In this document: one piece after another, positions 8,653 through 16,797 of the stretch | How positions within the stretch are numbered: position 1 is the stretch's first letter | Layout of the letters: every line of letters begins with the position of its first letter | Assembly: GCF_000379605.1 (NCBI RefSeq) | Contig: NZ_KB902579.1 | Location: 243,411 to 307,410, forward strand | DNA length: 64,000 bases | DNA from: Rhizobium giardinii bv. giardinii H152 | GTDB taxonomy: Bacteria; Pseudomonadota; Alphaproteobacteria; Rhizobiales; Rhizobiaceae | Direction of reading: 5' to 3' | Notes under the pieces: generated by a model | What the model was told of the DNA's origin: nothing | Database searches by the model: none | What the model saw: the letters and a program-made list of their open reading frames with translations, nothing else | Program-made: the position numbers and the translations under genes

Positions 8653-9228
8653 ATGGATGAGGCCGCGTGTTCCGTTCCCGTCTCTTGTTTGTCTCATGCT
8701 CACGTGCAATTTTCCAACCAGCATTTAACCCGAGGGATTGAACAGAATGTCCAAGGTTGTTGGTCTGGTGTAGAAGGCGAAGAAGGGTTCTGGCTTGTCG
8801 ATTTCGAGGCGGGCACGCTCACTAAAATCGATGATGGGGCCGACGACTCTTTCGCGTTTGCTGCCCGATCGCGTCAATCCGGCGAACCGGTGGTGCGCGG
8901 GGTGAAATTTGCGGTATTGGCAGACAACGGTGAGGAGCCGGCCAGTGGTCTTTTTGATCGTGGCCCTACCGCTGCCCCCCGGGTGCACGGAGTGAAATTT
9001 GCCGTCGTCACGAACAATGGCGAAGACCCTGCTGGCGGCCATGTCGATCGCGGCCTATCCCGCAAGCCGGCGGTCCAGGGACAGGAGTGCTCCGTGATGA
9101 CGCACACCGGCCACGGTGTTGCCAGCGGGCATTGCGATCGTGGTGCGGTCACGCGCGGCATCGATGTCGCGCTCATGGCAAGCAACGGCAGCGCATCCGG
9201 CGGCTTCATGGATCGCGGCCCGGAATAA
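8653..9228 (+). CDS. Candidate multi-core RiPP precursor with four DRG repeats
   Basis: No known family recognised. The frame encodes four imperfect repeats of about 24 residues: 8893-8964 (VRGVKFAVLADNGEEPASG then LFDRG), 8983-9054, 9073-9144 and 9151-9219. Each has V-x-G at the start, a conserved G mid-unit, a small-residue pair then G, and D-R-G at the end. Period is 30, 30 and 26 residues, with Pro-containing linkers. An acidic, aromatic region (GFWLVDFEAGTLTKIDDG) precedes them and could be the leader. ycaO begins 29 nt downstream and tfuA overlaps ycaO, so a thioamide- or azoline-modified peptide precursor is inferred. Cys occurs only in repeat 3 (twice within the repeats). The start is uncertain: in-frame ATGs at 8641 and 8653 lack a ribosome-binding site, while a well-placed GAGGG precedes an ATG at 8747 in another frame. 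Confidence 0.6.
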   Translation: MDEAACSVPVSCLSHAHVQFSNQHLTRGIEQNVQGCWSGVEGEEGFWLVDFEAGTLTKIDDGADDSFAFAARSRQSGEPVVRGVKFAVLADNGEEPASGLFDRGPTAAPRVHGVKFAVVTNNGEDPAGGHVDRGLSRKPAVQGQECSVMTHTGHGVASGHCDRGAVTRGIDVALMASNGSASGGFMDRGPE

Positions 9229-9257
9229 GCCGGTTGCGAACCGAGAGCGTGGGCGCT

Positions 9258-10457
9258 GTGGGTGAGACGGCACTGAGCAGCTATTGCGATCGTGTCATCG
9301 CGCCGGAAGAGACGCTTGCGCGAATAAAACCCTTCCTGTGCCGGTTCGGCGTGACACGGCTTGGTCGTCTGACGGGGCTCGACAACATCGGCATTCCGGT
9401 GTGGAATGCCGTTTCGCCCAACGCCCGGTCGATCGTCATCAACCAGGGCAAGGGCATCACCGACATCGACGCCAAGGTCTCCGCCGCCATGGAAGCGCTG
9501 GAGCGCGCCGTTGCCTGCGAGCCGTGCATTGCGACCCGTTGTGCAAGCCGCGACGCGATGCTGGCGGCGGGCGAGCAGGCCATACCCCTTCATGCCCTGA
9601 CAGCGCACGGATTTGCCGACCTTGACGATAGTGAGGAAGTTCGCTGGGCGAGTGGCCACGATCTTTTGAAGGACGAGACCGCGTGGGTACCGCTTGACGC
9701 CGCCAGCCTCGACCGGACGCGTGACGATTGCCGCTATTGGCAGTCCTCCGATGGACTGGCGTCCGGCAACACGCAGACGGAGGCAACGCTGCACGGCACG
9801 CTCGAGCGGATCGAGAGAGATGCCGAGGTGCTGTGGCGGATGATGCCATTGGCAAAAAGGCTACAGACATTCCTTGACCACGCAGCTTTCGGCGACGCGG
9901 TGCTCTCCGATGTGGTGGGCCGCATCATCGACGCCGGACTGACGCTGCGCCTTTTCGATATCACCAGCGATATCGCCGTGCCCTGTTACACGGCCCTTCT
10001 TGCTCCCAAGGACATTCTTTCGATGAAACAGCCGCTCTACCATCAGGCGACGATCGGGCATGGTTGCCATCCCAACCCCGTTCGCGCCGCTGTCCGGGCA
10101 ATTACGGAAGTCGCGCAATCGCGCCTGACCTATATCAGCGGCGCGCGGGACGACGTCTTTCCTGAGACCTTTACCCGCCCGCTCGCTGAGGAAACGCGCG
10201 TCCTGTTTACCGCCACAGCTGCGCCGCGCGCCGTCGCCCGGCCGCCTGTCGCCGAAGGGCCGGATGCGCTCCTTGCCCATGTTCTTCGAAGGCTCAGCGA
10301 TGCGCACATTAAAACGGCGGTTGCCCTGCCGCTCCTGCATGGTGATTTCCCGTTTTCGGTGGTGAAGGTTTTCCTGCCGCAGCTGGAGAATCCCGACGGC
10401 CTGCGCAAGCGGCGATTGGGACCGCGCGCTGTCGCCCGTATGCTGGAGACGGCATGA
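9258..10457 (+). CDS. YcaO-domain cyclodehydratase/thioamidation protein
   Basis: A YcaO superfamily enzyme of about 399 aa, which uses ATP to activate a peptide backbone amide. Family ATP/Mg motifs are visible: SAAMEALERA, TLHGTLERIERDAE (E-x-x-E-R type), and the GHGCHPNPVRAAVRAITEVA / QSRLTYISGARDD block. The C-terminus RRLGPRAVARMLET is typical of the TfuA-partnered clade. GTG 9258 (with GAGAG upstream) is preferred to GTG 9249; the open frame before it lies under the repeat gene. TfuA follows with an ATGA overlap. Known YcaO-TfuA pairs install thioamides (thioglycine in methanogen McrA, thiovarsolin-type peptides), so backbone thioamidation of the upstream repeats is the leading inference. 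Confidence 0.88.
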   Translation: MGETALSSYCDRVIAPEETLARIKPFLCRFGVTRLGRLTGLDNIGIPVWNAVSPNARSIVINQGKGITDIDAKVSAAMEALERAVACEPCIATRCASRDAMLAAGEQAIPLHALTAHGFADLDDSEEVRWASGHDLLKDETAWVPLDAASLDRTRDDCRYWQSSDGLASGNTQTEATLHGTLERIERDAEVLWRMMPLAKRLQTFLDHAAFGDAVLSDVVGRIIDAGLTLRLFDITSDIAVPCYTALLAPKDILSMKQPLYHQATIGHGCHPNPVRAAVRAITEVAQSRLTYISGARDDVFPETFTRPLAEETRVLFTATAAPRAVARPPVAEGPDALLAHVLRRLSDAHIKTAVALPLLHGDFPFSVVKVFLPQLENPDGLRKRRLGPRAVARMLETA

Positions 10458-11179
10458 AAATCGTCTTCGTCGGCCCGACACTTCCCGACGCCCGAGTTCT
10501 GGCAGCCAAGGATATCATCATCCGCCCACCGGCCATCCAGGGCGATCTCCTGCGTGCGGTACGCTCCGGCGCTTCCGCAGTCGGCATTATTGACGGCAAT
10601 TTCGAGTATGTGGCGCCGATCTGGCATAAGGAAATCCTCCATGCGCTGTCGCATGGTGTAAAGGTCTATGGTGCCGCCAGCATGGGCGCGCTGCGGGCCG
10701 CTGAATGCGCCGACTTCGGCATGATCGGTGTGGGGCGGATTTTCAGTGACTATGCTGCGGGTATTCTGGAGGATGATGCCGATGTGGCGCTGCTCCATGG
10801 TCCGGCGGAGCTCGGTTATCTGCCGCTGACCGTACCGCTGGTCAACGCGCTGGCGACGCTCGAGCACCTGCAGGCGACAGAGGCTATCACTGCCGATGTC
10901 GGGGCGGCGCTCGAGCGGGCGGCGAGCGCGATCTTCTACAAGGAAAGGACGTGGTCCGAAATCGTCAGGCGCGCAGGGCTTGCCTCCCCGATCGACCGGC
11001 AATGGCTGGCGACGGTTCTCAAGAGCGGCGCGGTCGATCAGAAGCGCATGGATGCCCTGGAATTGTTCGGCCTGATGGCGGCTGCAGATGACCGTCGCGG
11101 CGAGCGGCCGGCGGGCTGGGCATTCCGGGCGACCAGTATGTGGAAGGCGGTGGCGAGCTCTGCCGATGAGGCCGGCTGA
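10454..11179 (+). CDS. tfuA: TfuA-like protein
   Basis: A 241-aa TfuA domain protein named after the trifolitoxin locus of Rhizobium. TfuA partners YcaO and is believed to deliver sulfur or help recognise the substrate during thioamidation. Family landmarks: N-terminal KIVFVGPTLP, PPAIQGDLLRA, IIDGNFEYVAPIWHKEIL and the highly conserved VYGAASMGALRAAEC. It overlaps ycaO by four bases (ATGA), so the two are translationally coupled. No transporter, protease or other tailoring gene follows; the next gene is the housekeeping dusA. Confidence 0.9.
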   Translation: MKIVFVGPTLPDARVLAAKDIIIRPPAIQGDLLRAVRSGASAVGIIDGNFEYVAPIWHKEILHALSHGVKVYGAASMGALRAAECADFGMIGVGRIFSDYAAGILEDDADVALLHGPAELGYLPLTVPLVNALATLEHLQATEAITADVGAALERAASAIFYKERTWSEIVRRAGLASPIDRQWLATVLKSGAVDQKRMDALELFGLMAAADDRRGERPAGWAFRATSMWKAVASSADEAG

Positions 11180-11284
11180 GTGACACACAGGGCATGTAGA
11201 TTTGCCGGGCGGTGCATTATATAAGGCCGGCGGACGCGGATTGACGCGGGTGCCGTTTCCGGCACCGAACCGAGAACGACTATC

Positions 11285-12382
11285 ATGGGTGACGACATCA
11301 AGATGCCGGCGGGGCCGGGCGGCGGACGCTATTTCAAAGCTCCCGTCTTCGCCGTGGCGCCGATGATCGACTGGACCGATCGTCACTACCGGTTCCTGGC
11401 GCGGCAGCTTTCCAGGCATGCGCTGCTCTATACCGAGATGATCGTTTCCGAGGCGATCCTGCGCGGCGACCGGGAGCGGCTGCTGGGGCTCGACGACACC
11501 GAGCAGCCGGTGGCGCTGCAGCTTGGCGGCAACGATCCGGGCAGGATGGCGCAGGCGGCGCGGATCGGTGAGGACTTCGGCTATGCCGAGATCAACATGA
11601 ATGTCGGCTGTCCGTCGGACCGGGTGCAGTCGGGCACGTTCGGCGCCTGCCTGATGCGCGAGCCTTCGCTCGTTGCCGACTGCGTGGCGGCGATGAAGGC
11701 GGCGGTGTCGATCCCGGTGACGGTCAAATGCCGGATCGGCGTCGACGACCAGGAGCCGGAGGTGGCGCTGCGCGATCTCGTTTCCCAGGTCACCAAGGCC
11801 GGTACGGATGCCGTCTGGGTGCATGCGCGCAAAGCCTGGCTGCAGGGGCTGTCGCCGAAGGAGAACCGCGAGGTTCCGCCGCTGGATTATGGTCTGGTGC
11901 ATCGGCTCAAGGCAGAAAATCCTTCTCTTTTCATAGGCCTGAACGGCGGTCTTGGCAGTTTGAATCAGGCCCTCGACGAGCTTGAGCATGTGGACGGCGT
12001 CATGCTCGGTCGGACCGCCTATCATGATAGCGCCATGCTGAGTGCCGTGGATCAGTATTTTTCGCATCCCGTGACGGGTGTGGGGCCGGTCGATCTCAGC
12101 GCCGAGGCCTTCACCGCCAATGGCCACCGGCAGTCGCTGGAATTCTGGGCCGGGGTGCGTGACGCGATGATGGGGCATGCGGACCGGCATATCGCGTCCG
12201 GCGGGCGGCTCATCCATATCAGCCGCCACATGGTCGGGCTGTTCCAGGGCTGGCCGGGGGCGCGGCGGTTCCGGCAGATCCTGTCGGCCGATGCGACGCG
12301 GGCAGGGGCCGGGCCGGAGGTGATCGCCGCCGCTTTCGACGCGATCTTTGCCGCGGCAGAGGCGAGGCAGGCGGCGGAGTAG
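11285..12382 (+). CDS. dusA: tRNA dihydrouridine(20/20a) synthase DusA
   Basis: FMN-dependent tRNA-modifying enzyme (365 aa) that reduces U20/U20a in the D-loop. The N-terminal TIM barrel shows VAPMIDWTDRHYR, QLGGNDP and INMNVGCPSD, where Cys109 is the catalytic acid. VHARKAWLQGLSPKENR is the DusA-specific phosphate-binding stretch, followed by IGLNGG and GVMLGRTAY. The length is slightly above the usual 330-345 aa. The ATG at 11285 has GAGAACG upstream. It stands alone 105 bp after tfuA. Confidence 0.95.
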   Translation: MGDDIKMPAGPGGGRYFKAPVFAVAPMIDWTDRHYRFLARQLSRHALLYTEMIVSEAILRGDRERLLGLDDTEQPVALQLGGNDPGRMAQAARIGEDFGYAEINMNVGCPSDRVQSGTFGACLMREPSLVADCVAAMKAAVSIPVTVKCRIGVDDQEPEVALRDLVSQVTKAGTDAVWVHARKAWLQGLSPKENREVPPLDYGLVHRLKAENPSLFIGLNGGLGSLNQALDELEHVDGVMLGRTAYHDSAMLSAVDQYFSHPVTGVGPVDLSAEAFTANGHRQSLEFWAGVRDAMMGHADRHIASGGRLIHISRHMVGLFQGWPGARRFRQILSADATRAGAGPEVIAAAFDAIFAAAEARQAAE

Positions 12383-12437
12383 GAATGAGGCAGTAGCAGT
12401 AGGCAGTATGTCTTTGATTCTATTGTCTATTTTCTCG

Positions 12438-12466
12438 AAAAAAACGGCGCCCCGAGGGACGCCGTT
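12438..12466 (-). terminator. Rho-independent terminator of the cold-shock gene
   Basis: Read on the minus strand, arms AACGGCG and CGCCGTT (plus positions 12460-12466 and 12443-12449) are followed by a T run (A run 12438-12444 on plus). It lies 35 bp beyond the cspA stop. Confidence 0.8.
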
Positions 12467-12500
12467 CAAGTCAGTCATCGCAAAGCGATCAGATCTAAGC

Positions 12501-12713
12501 TTAGGCAGCCTGGATGTTGACGGCCTTCGGGCCCTTGCCCATGCGATCCGGCTCGGTGTCGAAGGTGACCTGCTGGCCGTCCTTCAGGGTCTGGAGACCA
12601 GCGGCCTGCAGCGCCGAGATGTGAACGAAAACGTCCTTGGCGCCGCCTTCCGGCGTGATGAAACCAAAACCCTTGTCCTGGTTGAAGAATTTTACGGTGC
12701 CCTTGGTGGCCAT
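12501..12713 (-). CDS. cspA: Cold-shock protein (CspA family)
   Basis: A 70-aa single cold-shock domain that binds single-stranded RNA/DNA and acts as an RNA chaperone. RNP1 KGFGFIT and RNP2 DVFVHI are intact, and the protein has the usual length. A rho-independent terminator follows. The 480 bp upstream lack genes and include a hairpin CACCC...GGGTG about 40 bp before the start, which could be part of a structured 5' leader as in other csp genes. That is inference. Confidence 0.95.
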   Translation of the reverse strand: MATKGTVKFFNQDKGFGFITPEGGAKDVFVHISALQAAGLQTLKDGQQVTFDTEPDRMGKGPKAVNIQAA

Positions 12714-13196
12714 GGGAGAAGTCCTTATTTCCCTTGATGATGTGCCTTCACCCCTGCCAGGGTGGAGACCTTTTTTCTTCCCGGTTTTGTCTTTATTCCG
12801 GAAAGCCAGTCGGTGAAGTCGATAACGGGGAAAGAACGCCTACAGTGCCTTTTCGGCACGCCCGGATTGCTCCGGGACCATACAGCCAGTCCAGTCTCCG
12901 GGATGCAAACGCCCGAACGCTGAAATAATTGGCAGCAAATCGTGAAAATAGCAAGCGATTAATGCCCCGAATTTCAACCGCATGCTGTTCCTTTTCCGGG
13001 GTGATCTGCGCAGGTTGCGGTACGTGCCGCAATGGCACAGCCGTCCGGGGAAAACCGTCCGTTGGCCGCCATGTCTCCACAATTTCGTCCCGGCTATGGC
13101 GGAAGAAGGGGCGAACCGCCCTCCGGTTCCGGCTTGATGCAGCGGGCGCGACGGGTTAGGGCGGGAACGACGGATGCTGGAAGACGAGGTGGCCTG
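12714..13196. other. Gene-free stretch upstream of cspA
   Basis: This region holds the likely cspA promoter and leader and the upstream region of the J-domain gene. Short hairpins are seen (CACCCCTGCCAGGGTG near 12752; GTGCC/GGCAC near 12846). The ORFs crossing it lack ribosome-binding sites and family features. Confidence 0.4.
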
Positions 13197-13781
13197 GTGA
13201 TCGATCCCTATGAAACGCTTGGACTTGAACGCGATGCCGATGAGCAGGCGATCAAGGCGGCCTGGCGCAAGGCGGCGAAGACGGCCCATCCCGACCAGGG
13301 CGGCGACGTCGAGGGTTTTGGCCGGCTGCAGGCCTGCTACGACCTGCTGAAGGACCCGGTGCGGCGCAAGGTCTATGACAATACCGGCTACGACCCGCAG
13401 CTTGCCGATCCGCGCGACTTGAAGGGCATCCTGATGCTGGAGACGCTGGTCAACGAGTTCATCCTCGACGAGCGCGAGCCCGGCAGCTTCGACCCGCTCG
13501 CCGCCATGCGCCGCAAACTGTCGGACGACATCGTCAAGAGCCGCTTCCATATCCTCGAGCTCGAGCGCCACCGCGCGCGCGTCCGCCAGCACATCGACCG
13601 GCTCGGCCGGCGGCCTGCTGCCGACGTGCTCGGCTCGATGCTGCGCACCCGCTCGCAATCGATCGCCGACGCCATCCGCAGCGCCGAAGCACAGATCGAG
13701 GCGATCGAGCAGGCCTATACGATGCTGGAGGGCTATTCCTATGAGCTGGAGCTGCTGCCGGAGGTGAAGGCGGCGGAATAA
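13197..13781 (+). CDS. J-domain (DnaJ-like) protein
   Basis: A 194-aa protein with an N-terminal J domain (IDPYETLGLERDADEQAIKAAWRK, then the HPD motif in AHPDQGGD, and FGRLQACYDLLKDPVRRKVYDN). It should stimulate an Hsp70 ATPase. The C-terminal 120 residues are a charged helical region (ELERHRARVRQHIDRLGRR) with no recognised domain. The start chosen is GTG 13197 (AGGTGG upstream); the open frame before it has an unrelated, Arg/Gly-rich composition. Client and partner are unknown. Confidence 0.8.
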   Translation: MIDPYETLGLERDADEQAIKAAWRKAAKTAHPDQGGDVEGFGRLQACYDLLKDPVRRKVYDNTGYDPQLADPRDLKGILMLETLVNEFILDEREPGSFDPLAAMRRKLSDDIVKSRFHILELERHRARVRQHIDRLGRRPAADVLGSMLRTRSQSIADAIRSAEAQIEAIEQAYTMLEGYSYELELLPEVKAAE

Positions 13782-13816
13782 GGCGGGCCGCAGGCGGCGA
13801 TTGGCCGCGGCACGCA

Positions 13817-14251
13817 TCAACAATAGTACCGGACCGGGACGTTGGCGGCGGCCCGCAGCGAGATGAGGGGGCGGCCGCGCTTGCCCGTCGCGTACCGGTA
13901 CCAGTAGGGAAGGGACCGGTGCATCCAGTGGTCGCGTGGCTGGACGCGGCGGACGATCTCGCCGACGAGCCACAGGTAGGGATCGTCGGTGGCGCGCATG
14001 TAGTGACGGAGGAAATGAAGCTCGCCCCGGTCGGCCCACAGACACGTTGCCAGCAATCGCCGGTAAAATTTCAGGTCGCCGGGGGCGAGTCGGTCGAGGC
14101 AGGCCGGGCCGTGCGGCGACCGGCCGAGGCAGCGCCCCTTTCGCCGGCAGGCCGGATTGGCGCAGATATCGCCGGGCAGTCCGAACATCTCGACGATGCG
14201 GGGCGGCAGCGCGGCTTCGCGCAGATCGGCAGAGGTGGGCTTGGCGGGCAT
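13817..14251 (-). CDS. Hypothetical protein with Cys cluster
   Basis: A 144-aa protein, not assigned to a family. A Cys/Arg-rich segment (CANPACRRKGRC...ACL) at about residues 30-55 could bind metal. It is followed by a helical part with aromatic residues (LPYWYRYATGKRGRPLISL). The ATG at 14251 has CGGAG eight bases upstream; an alternative ATG lies at 14293. It converges with the J-domain gene, 35 bp away. Confidence 0.65.
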   Translation of the reverse strand: MPAKPTSADLREAALPPRIVEMFGLPGDICANPACRRKGRCLGRSPHGPACLDRLAPGDLKFYRRLLATCLWADRGELHFLRHYMRATDDPYLWLVGEIVRRVQPRDHWMHRSLPYWYRYATGKRGRPLISLRAAANVPVRYYC

Positions 14252-15075
14252 GGCGTTTCTCCGTTGTGGTGGCGCGGCCGGCAAAGCGGGCATGAACCCG
14301 CCTTCACGCGACCGGCCGGTCCGTGGTTTGGTTCGGTTTCGTATCCGCCCGCCTGCCGTTGCGGCAGGCTTCGGACGGGGCGCTCGCAAGAGCCTCATGG
14401 AGTATTGGGAAGGTGGCTCTCGCCAGCGCCCCGTTCGGCGGTTTTTGCCCGCAAACTCGTTCCGCTACGGCCTGATCAGCCCTCTGTGCGATTGCACGCC
14501 CGCAGCAGCAGCATCGGCCTGCGGAGGGGAACCTTCTTGCGAACCCCGGCCTCGGGGACTTCCGTCCTTTCCCCGACCCCGGCGCCGGCCCCGCCTCGCT
14601 GCCACGGCTGGCAGGGTATCCGTGGCGGGACGGGAGGAGTATGGCATGAGGGCGCGGGGCGGGGATGAACGGGGGTGTGGCGCGGCTGCAGGAAGGGTGA
14701 ATCTCGAGAAGATTTTGGTCACGGTCACGATTAAGTATTTGAGTCTAAGTGCTTATTATCCTCGTGGAGGAGGTGTGGCGAGCTTGCCCGACCAACTCAC
14801 TATCCTCGTTTTGTGCCGCTAGGGGAGAGATACGATTCTGCCGCTTGCTTCACTGCCCGTCTTCTTCGCCTTTGTAGCCGTGATCCAGCCACCGCGCGTC
14901 GGGGGGAGCAGCGTCTTTCCCAAAGCAATTAGTCCTTTGCACCATGGATTAAGATGCCGCCGTCATCTGCTACTATCAAGAAAAGTTTGCCAAAATGATT
15001 TATGGTATCCAGCTTGACTTGCAGTACTCAAAAATGAACCATTTACTTGTACCGATAACATTGATTTAGGAAGCT
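14252..15075. other. Gene-poor transition into low-GC insert
   Basis: No gene is supported here. Up to about 14690 the DNA is GC-rich with Arg/Pro-rich spurious frames. After about 14700 base composition shifts to AT-rich, continuous with the next gene. A possible -35 (CTTGAC) lies about 60 bp before the ATG at 15076. The shift probably marks the left edge of acquired DNA; no IS ends or tRNA were found at it. Confidence 0.45.
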
Positions 15076-16797
15076 ATGGCTGACCGTTGGCATGTGAATT
15101 GGCTCAGTGAAGGCGTTGAGCGATGGAATAAGCGCCGTAAAAAAGTAGATTTTTCGCCAGAGTTATCTGGCGTCAAATTTTTTGACCTCTTACCGCCAGA
15201 TTTCCGTGACTCTCCGAAGACGTCGCGTTTTTTCGAAGGCATCGATTTGTCAAACGCCAATTTAACTGGCGCTGATCTATCAGGACTTAATTTTTACAAT
15301 GGAAAGTTTTCGTATTCCGATTTGACCGGCGCGGACATGTCTATGTCCAATTTTAACAACGCAACGTTCATTGACGCGAATCTGTCGGGAGCGAACTTAA
15401 CTCGCTCACTGCTAATAGGCACCGTTTTCGAGAACTCACGACTGTTAGAGGTGTCTTTCGCGGATGCCAATGTCTCAAATGCAATTTTCCTAGGAAGCGA
15501 CTTCGATAACGGCGTGCAGGAGTCGATTGAAAAGCAATCTGCTCACGTATTTGAAGATCGCGATGCTTACGAGGCTCAATTCGCTGTTAACCGTTCTGCG
15601 ATTCAAATCAACGATTCCGTTTCGCATAGACTTATTGGACGCAAAGCAGCGGATGAGAAGACGCGTAAAAATAAATATGACGTCTTCTTCGGCACCAACA
15701 GAACACCTGTATTTACTAGGGGAGTCTTGGTTGATTTCAATCGGGATCACACCACCAATATCAGCTATGGTGTTTGCGAAGTCATTGTCCCAAATAGCCA
15801 CAAAATCGGGTCTTTGGGCTCTCCGCTTTGGAAGCGACTTCTCAATAGAAAAGACGATCGCTTAAGACTAGATTCCTTAATTCCGCTAAATGAGGAATTA
15901 TTTTGGTCTTTTCTAAAATCCACATCAGATAAAATGAGGATTAAGGAGCGCCCAACGATATTCGTTCATGGTTTTAACAATACATTTGAGCAGGCCGTAT
16001 TGCGGGCTGCTCAAATAGGATACGACATCGGCCTTGGCCAGGGCATCGGGCTATTCAGTTGGCCTTCCAAAGGTAGCATGACTGCCTACAACGCCGATGA
16101 AGCCTCATCTGAGTCCAGCAAATATGCACTAGCTGATTTCATCGAGCAGTTTGTCGAGAATTCGCGACAGAAAAGCGCAAATATAATTGCCCATAGCATG
16201 GGTTGTCGAACCGTACTCGGAGCGCTTGAGGTTTTATCATCGACGAGATCTCATGTGCTGAAGCGTCTGAATCAGATAATTTTAGCTGCGGCGGATGTAG
16301 ATACTGGCATTATGCCTTACGTTGGTGTTCACGCCATAAACCATTCAACGAGAACCACATCTTATGTTTCGGAGACGGACACCGCTCTTAAGGTGTCTGG
16401 GTGGCTACATGGTTTCCCACGTGTGGGTGTGACACCTCCGGTCTTCGTTCTTTCGGGAATGGATACAATCCTTGTAAACAATTTGGATCTAGGCGAGTTC
16501 TCGCACGGATACTTGAGCGCCAGCCGCACAATACTGAACGACATATTCGCGCTTTTGAGCGCAAATTCGCCACCGAATGAACGGCATGCTGTCGAATCAG
16601 TAAAAATTGGTGCTCAGCAATACTGGCGGATTAACGATCAATCTAGCAAGTCACGCTCAATCTTGAGAACAACGAAATCCCTGCCAGTTGGCCCCAAGTC
16701 TACTGCCCCGGCCGCCCCGTTTTCCCCTTCGTCTTCTTCTGCCGCTTCACATCGCCCGCATCCTCGTAGGAGCCGACGCCCGCCTTGGCGCGGATGA
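15076..16797 (+). CDS. Pentapeptide-repeat plus DUF900 alpha/beta hydrolase fusion
   Basis: A 573-aa protein in distinctly AT-rich DNA unlike its neighbours. Residues about 56-140 are pentapeptide repeats (A(D/N)LSG type: [16 protein letters not shown]), a right-handed beta-helix. Residues about 200-470 are a DUF900-type alpha/beta hydrolase: FFGTNR, VHGFNNT (297-303) and the nucleophile elbow AHSMG with Ser374. There is no signal peptide, so it is probably cytoplasmic. AGGA precedes the ATG. The last ~33 residues (Ser/Pro/Arg-rich) are read from DNA antisense to the uvrB 3' end, so the native C-terminus was probably lost at insertion. Function is unknown; a role in defence or toxicity is possible but unsupported. 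Confidence 0.75.
   Translation: MADRWHVNWLSEGVERWNKRRKKVDFSPELSGVKFFDLLPPDFRDSPKTSRFFEGIDLSNANLTGADLSGLNFYNGKFSYSDLTGADMSMSNFNNATFIDANLSGANLTRSLLIGTVFENSRLLEVSFADANVSNAIFLGSDFDNGVQESIEKQSAHVFEDRDAYEAQFAVNRSAIQINDSVSHRLIGRKAADEKTRKNKYDVFFGTNRTPVFTRGVLVDFNRDHTTNISYGVCEVIVPNSHKIGSLGSPLWKRLLNRKDDRLRLDSLIPLNEELFWSFLKSTSDKMRIKERPTIFVHGFNNTFEQAVLRAAQIGYDIGLGQGIGLFSWPSKGSMTAYNADEASSESSKYALADFIEQFVENSRQKSANIIAHSMGCRTVLGALEVLSSTRSHVLKRLNQIILAAADVDTGIMPYVGVHAINHSTRTTSYVSETDTALKVSGWLHGFPRVGVTPPVFVLSGMDTILVNNLDLGEFSHGYLSASRTILNDIFALLSANSPPNERHAVESVKIGAQQYWRINDQSSKSRSILRTTKSLPVGPKSTAPAAPFSPSSSSAASHRPHPRRSRRPPWRG

Noticed and set aside
12840..14045. 401-aa minus-strand frame across the J-domain region
   Set aside because: Overlaps a J-domain gene with clear HPD motif and another gene; Arg/Pro-rich and no start signal.
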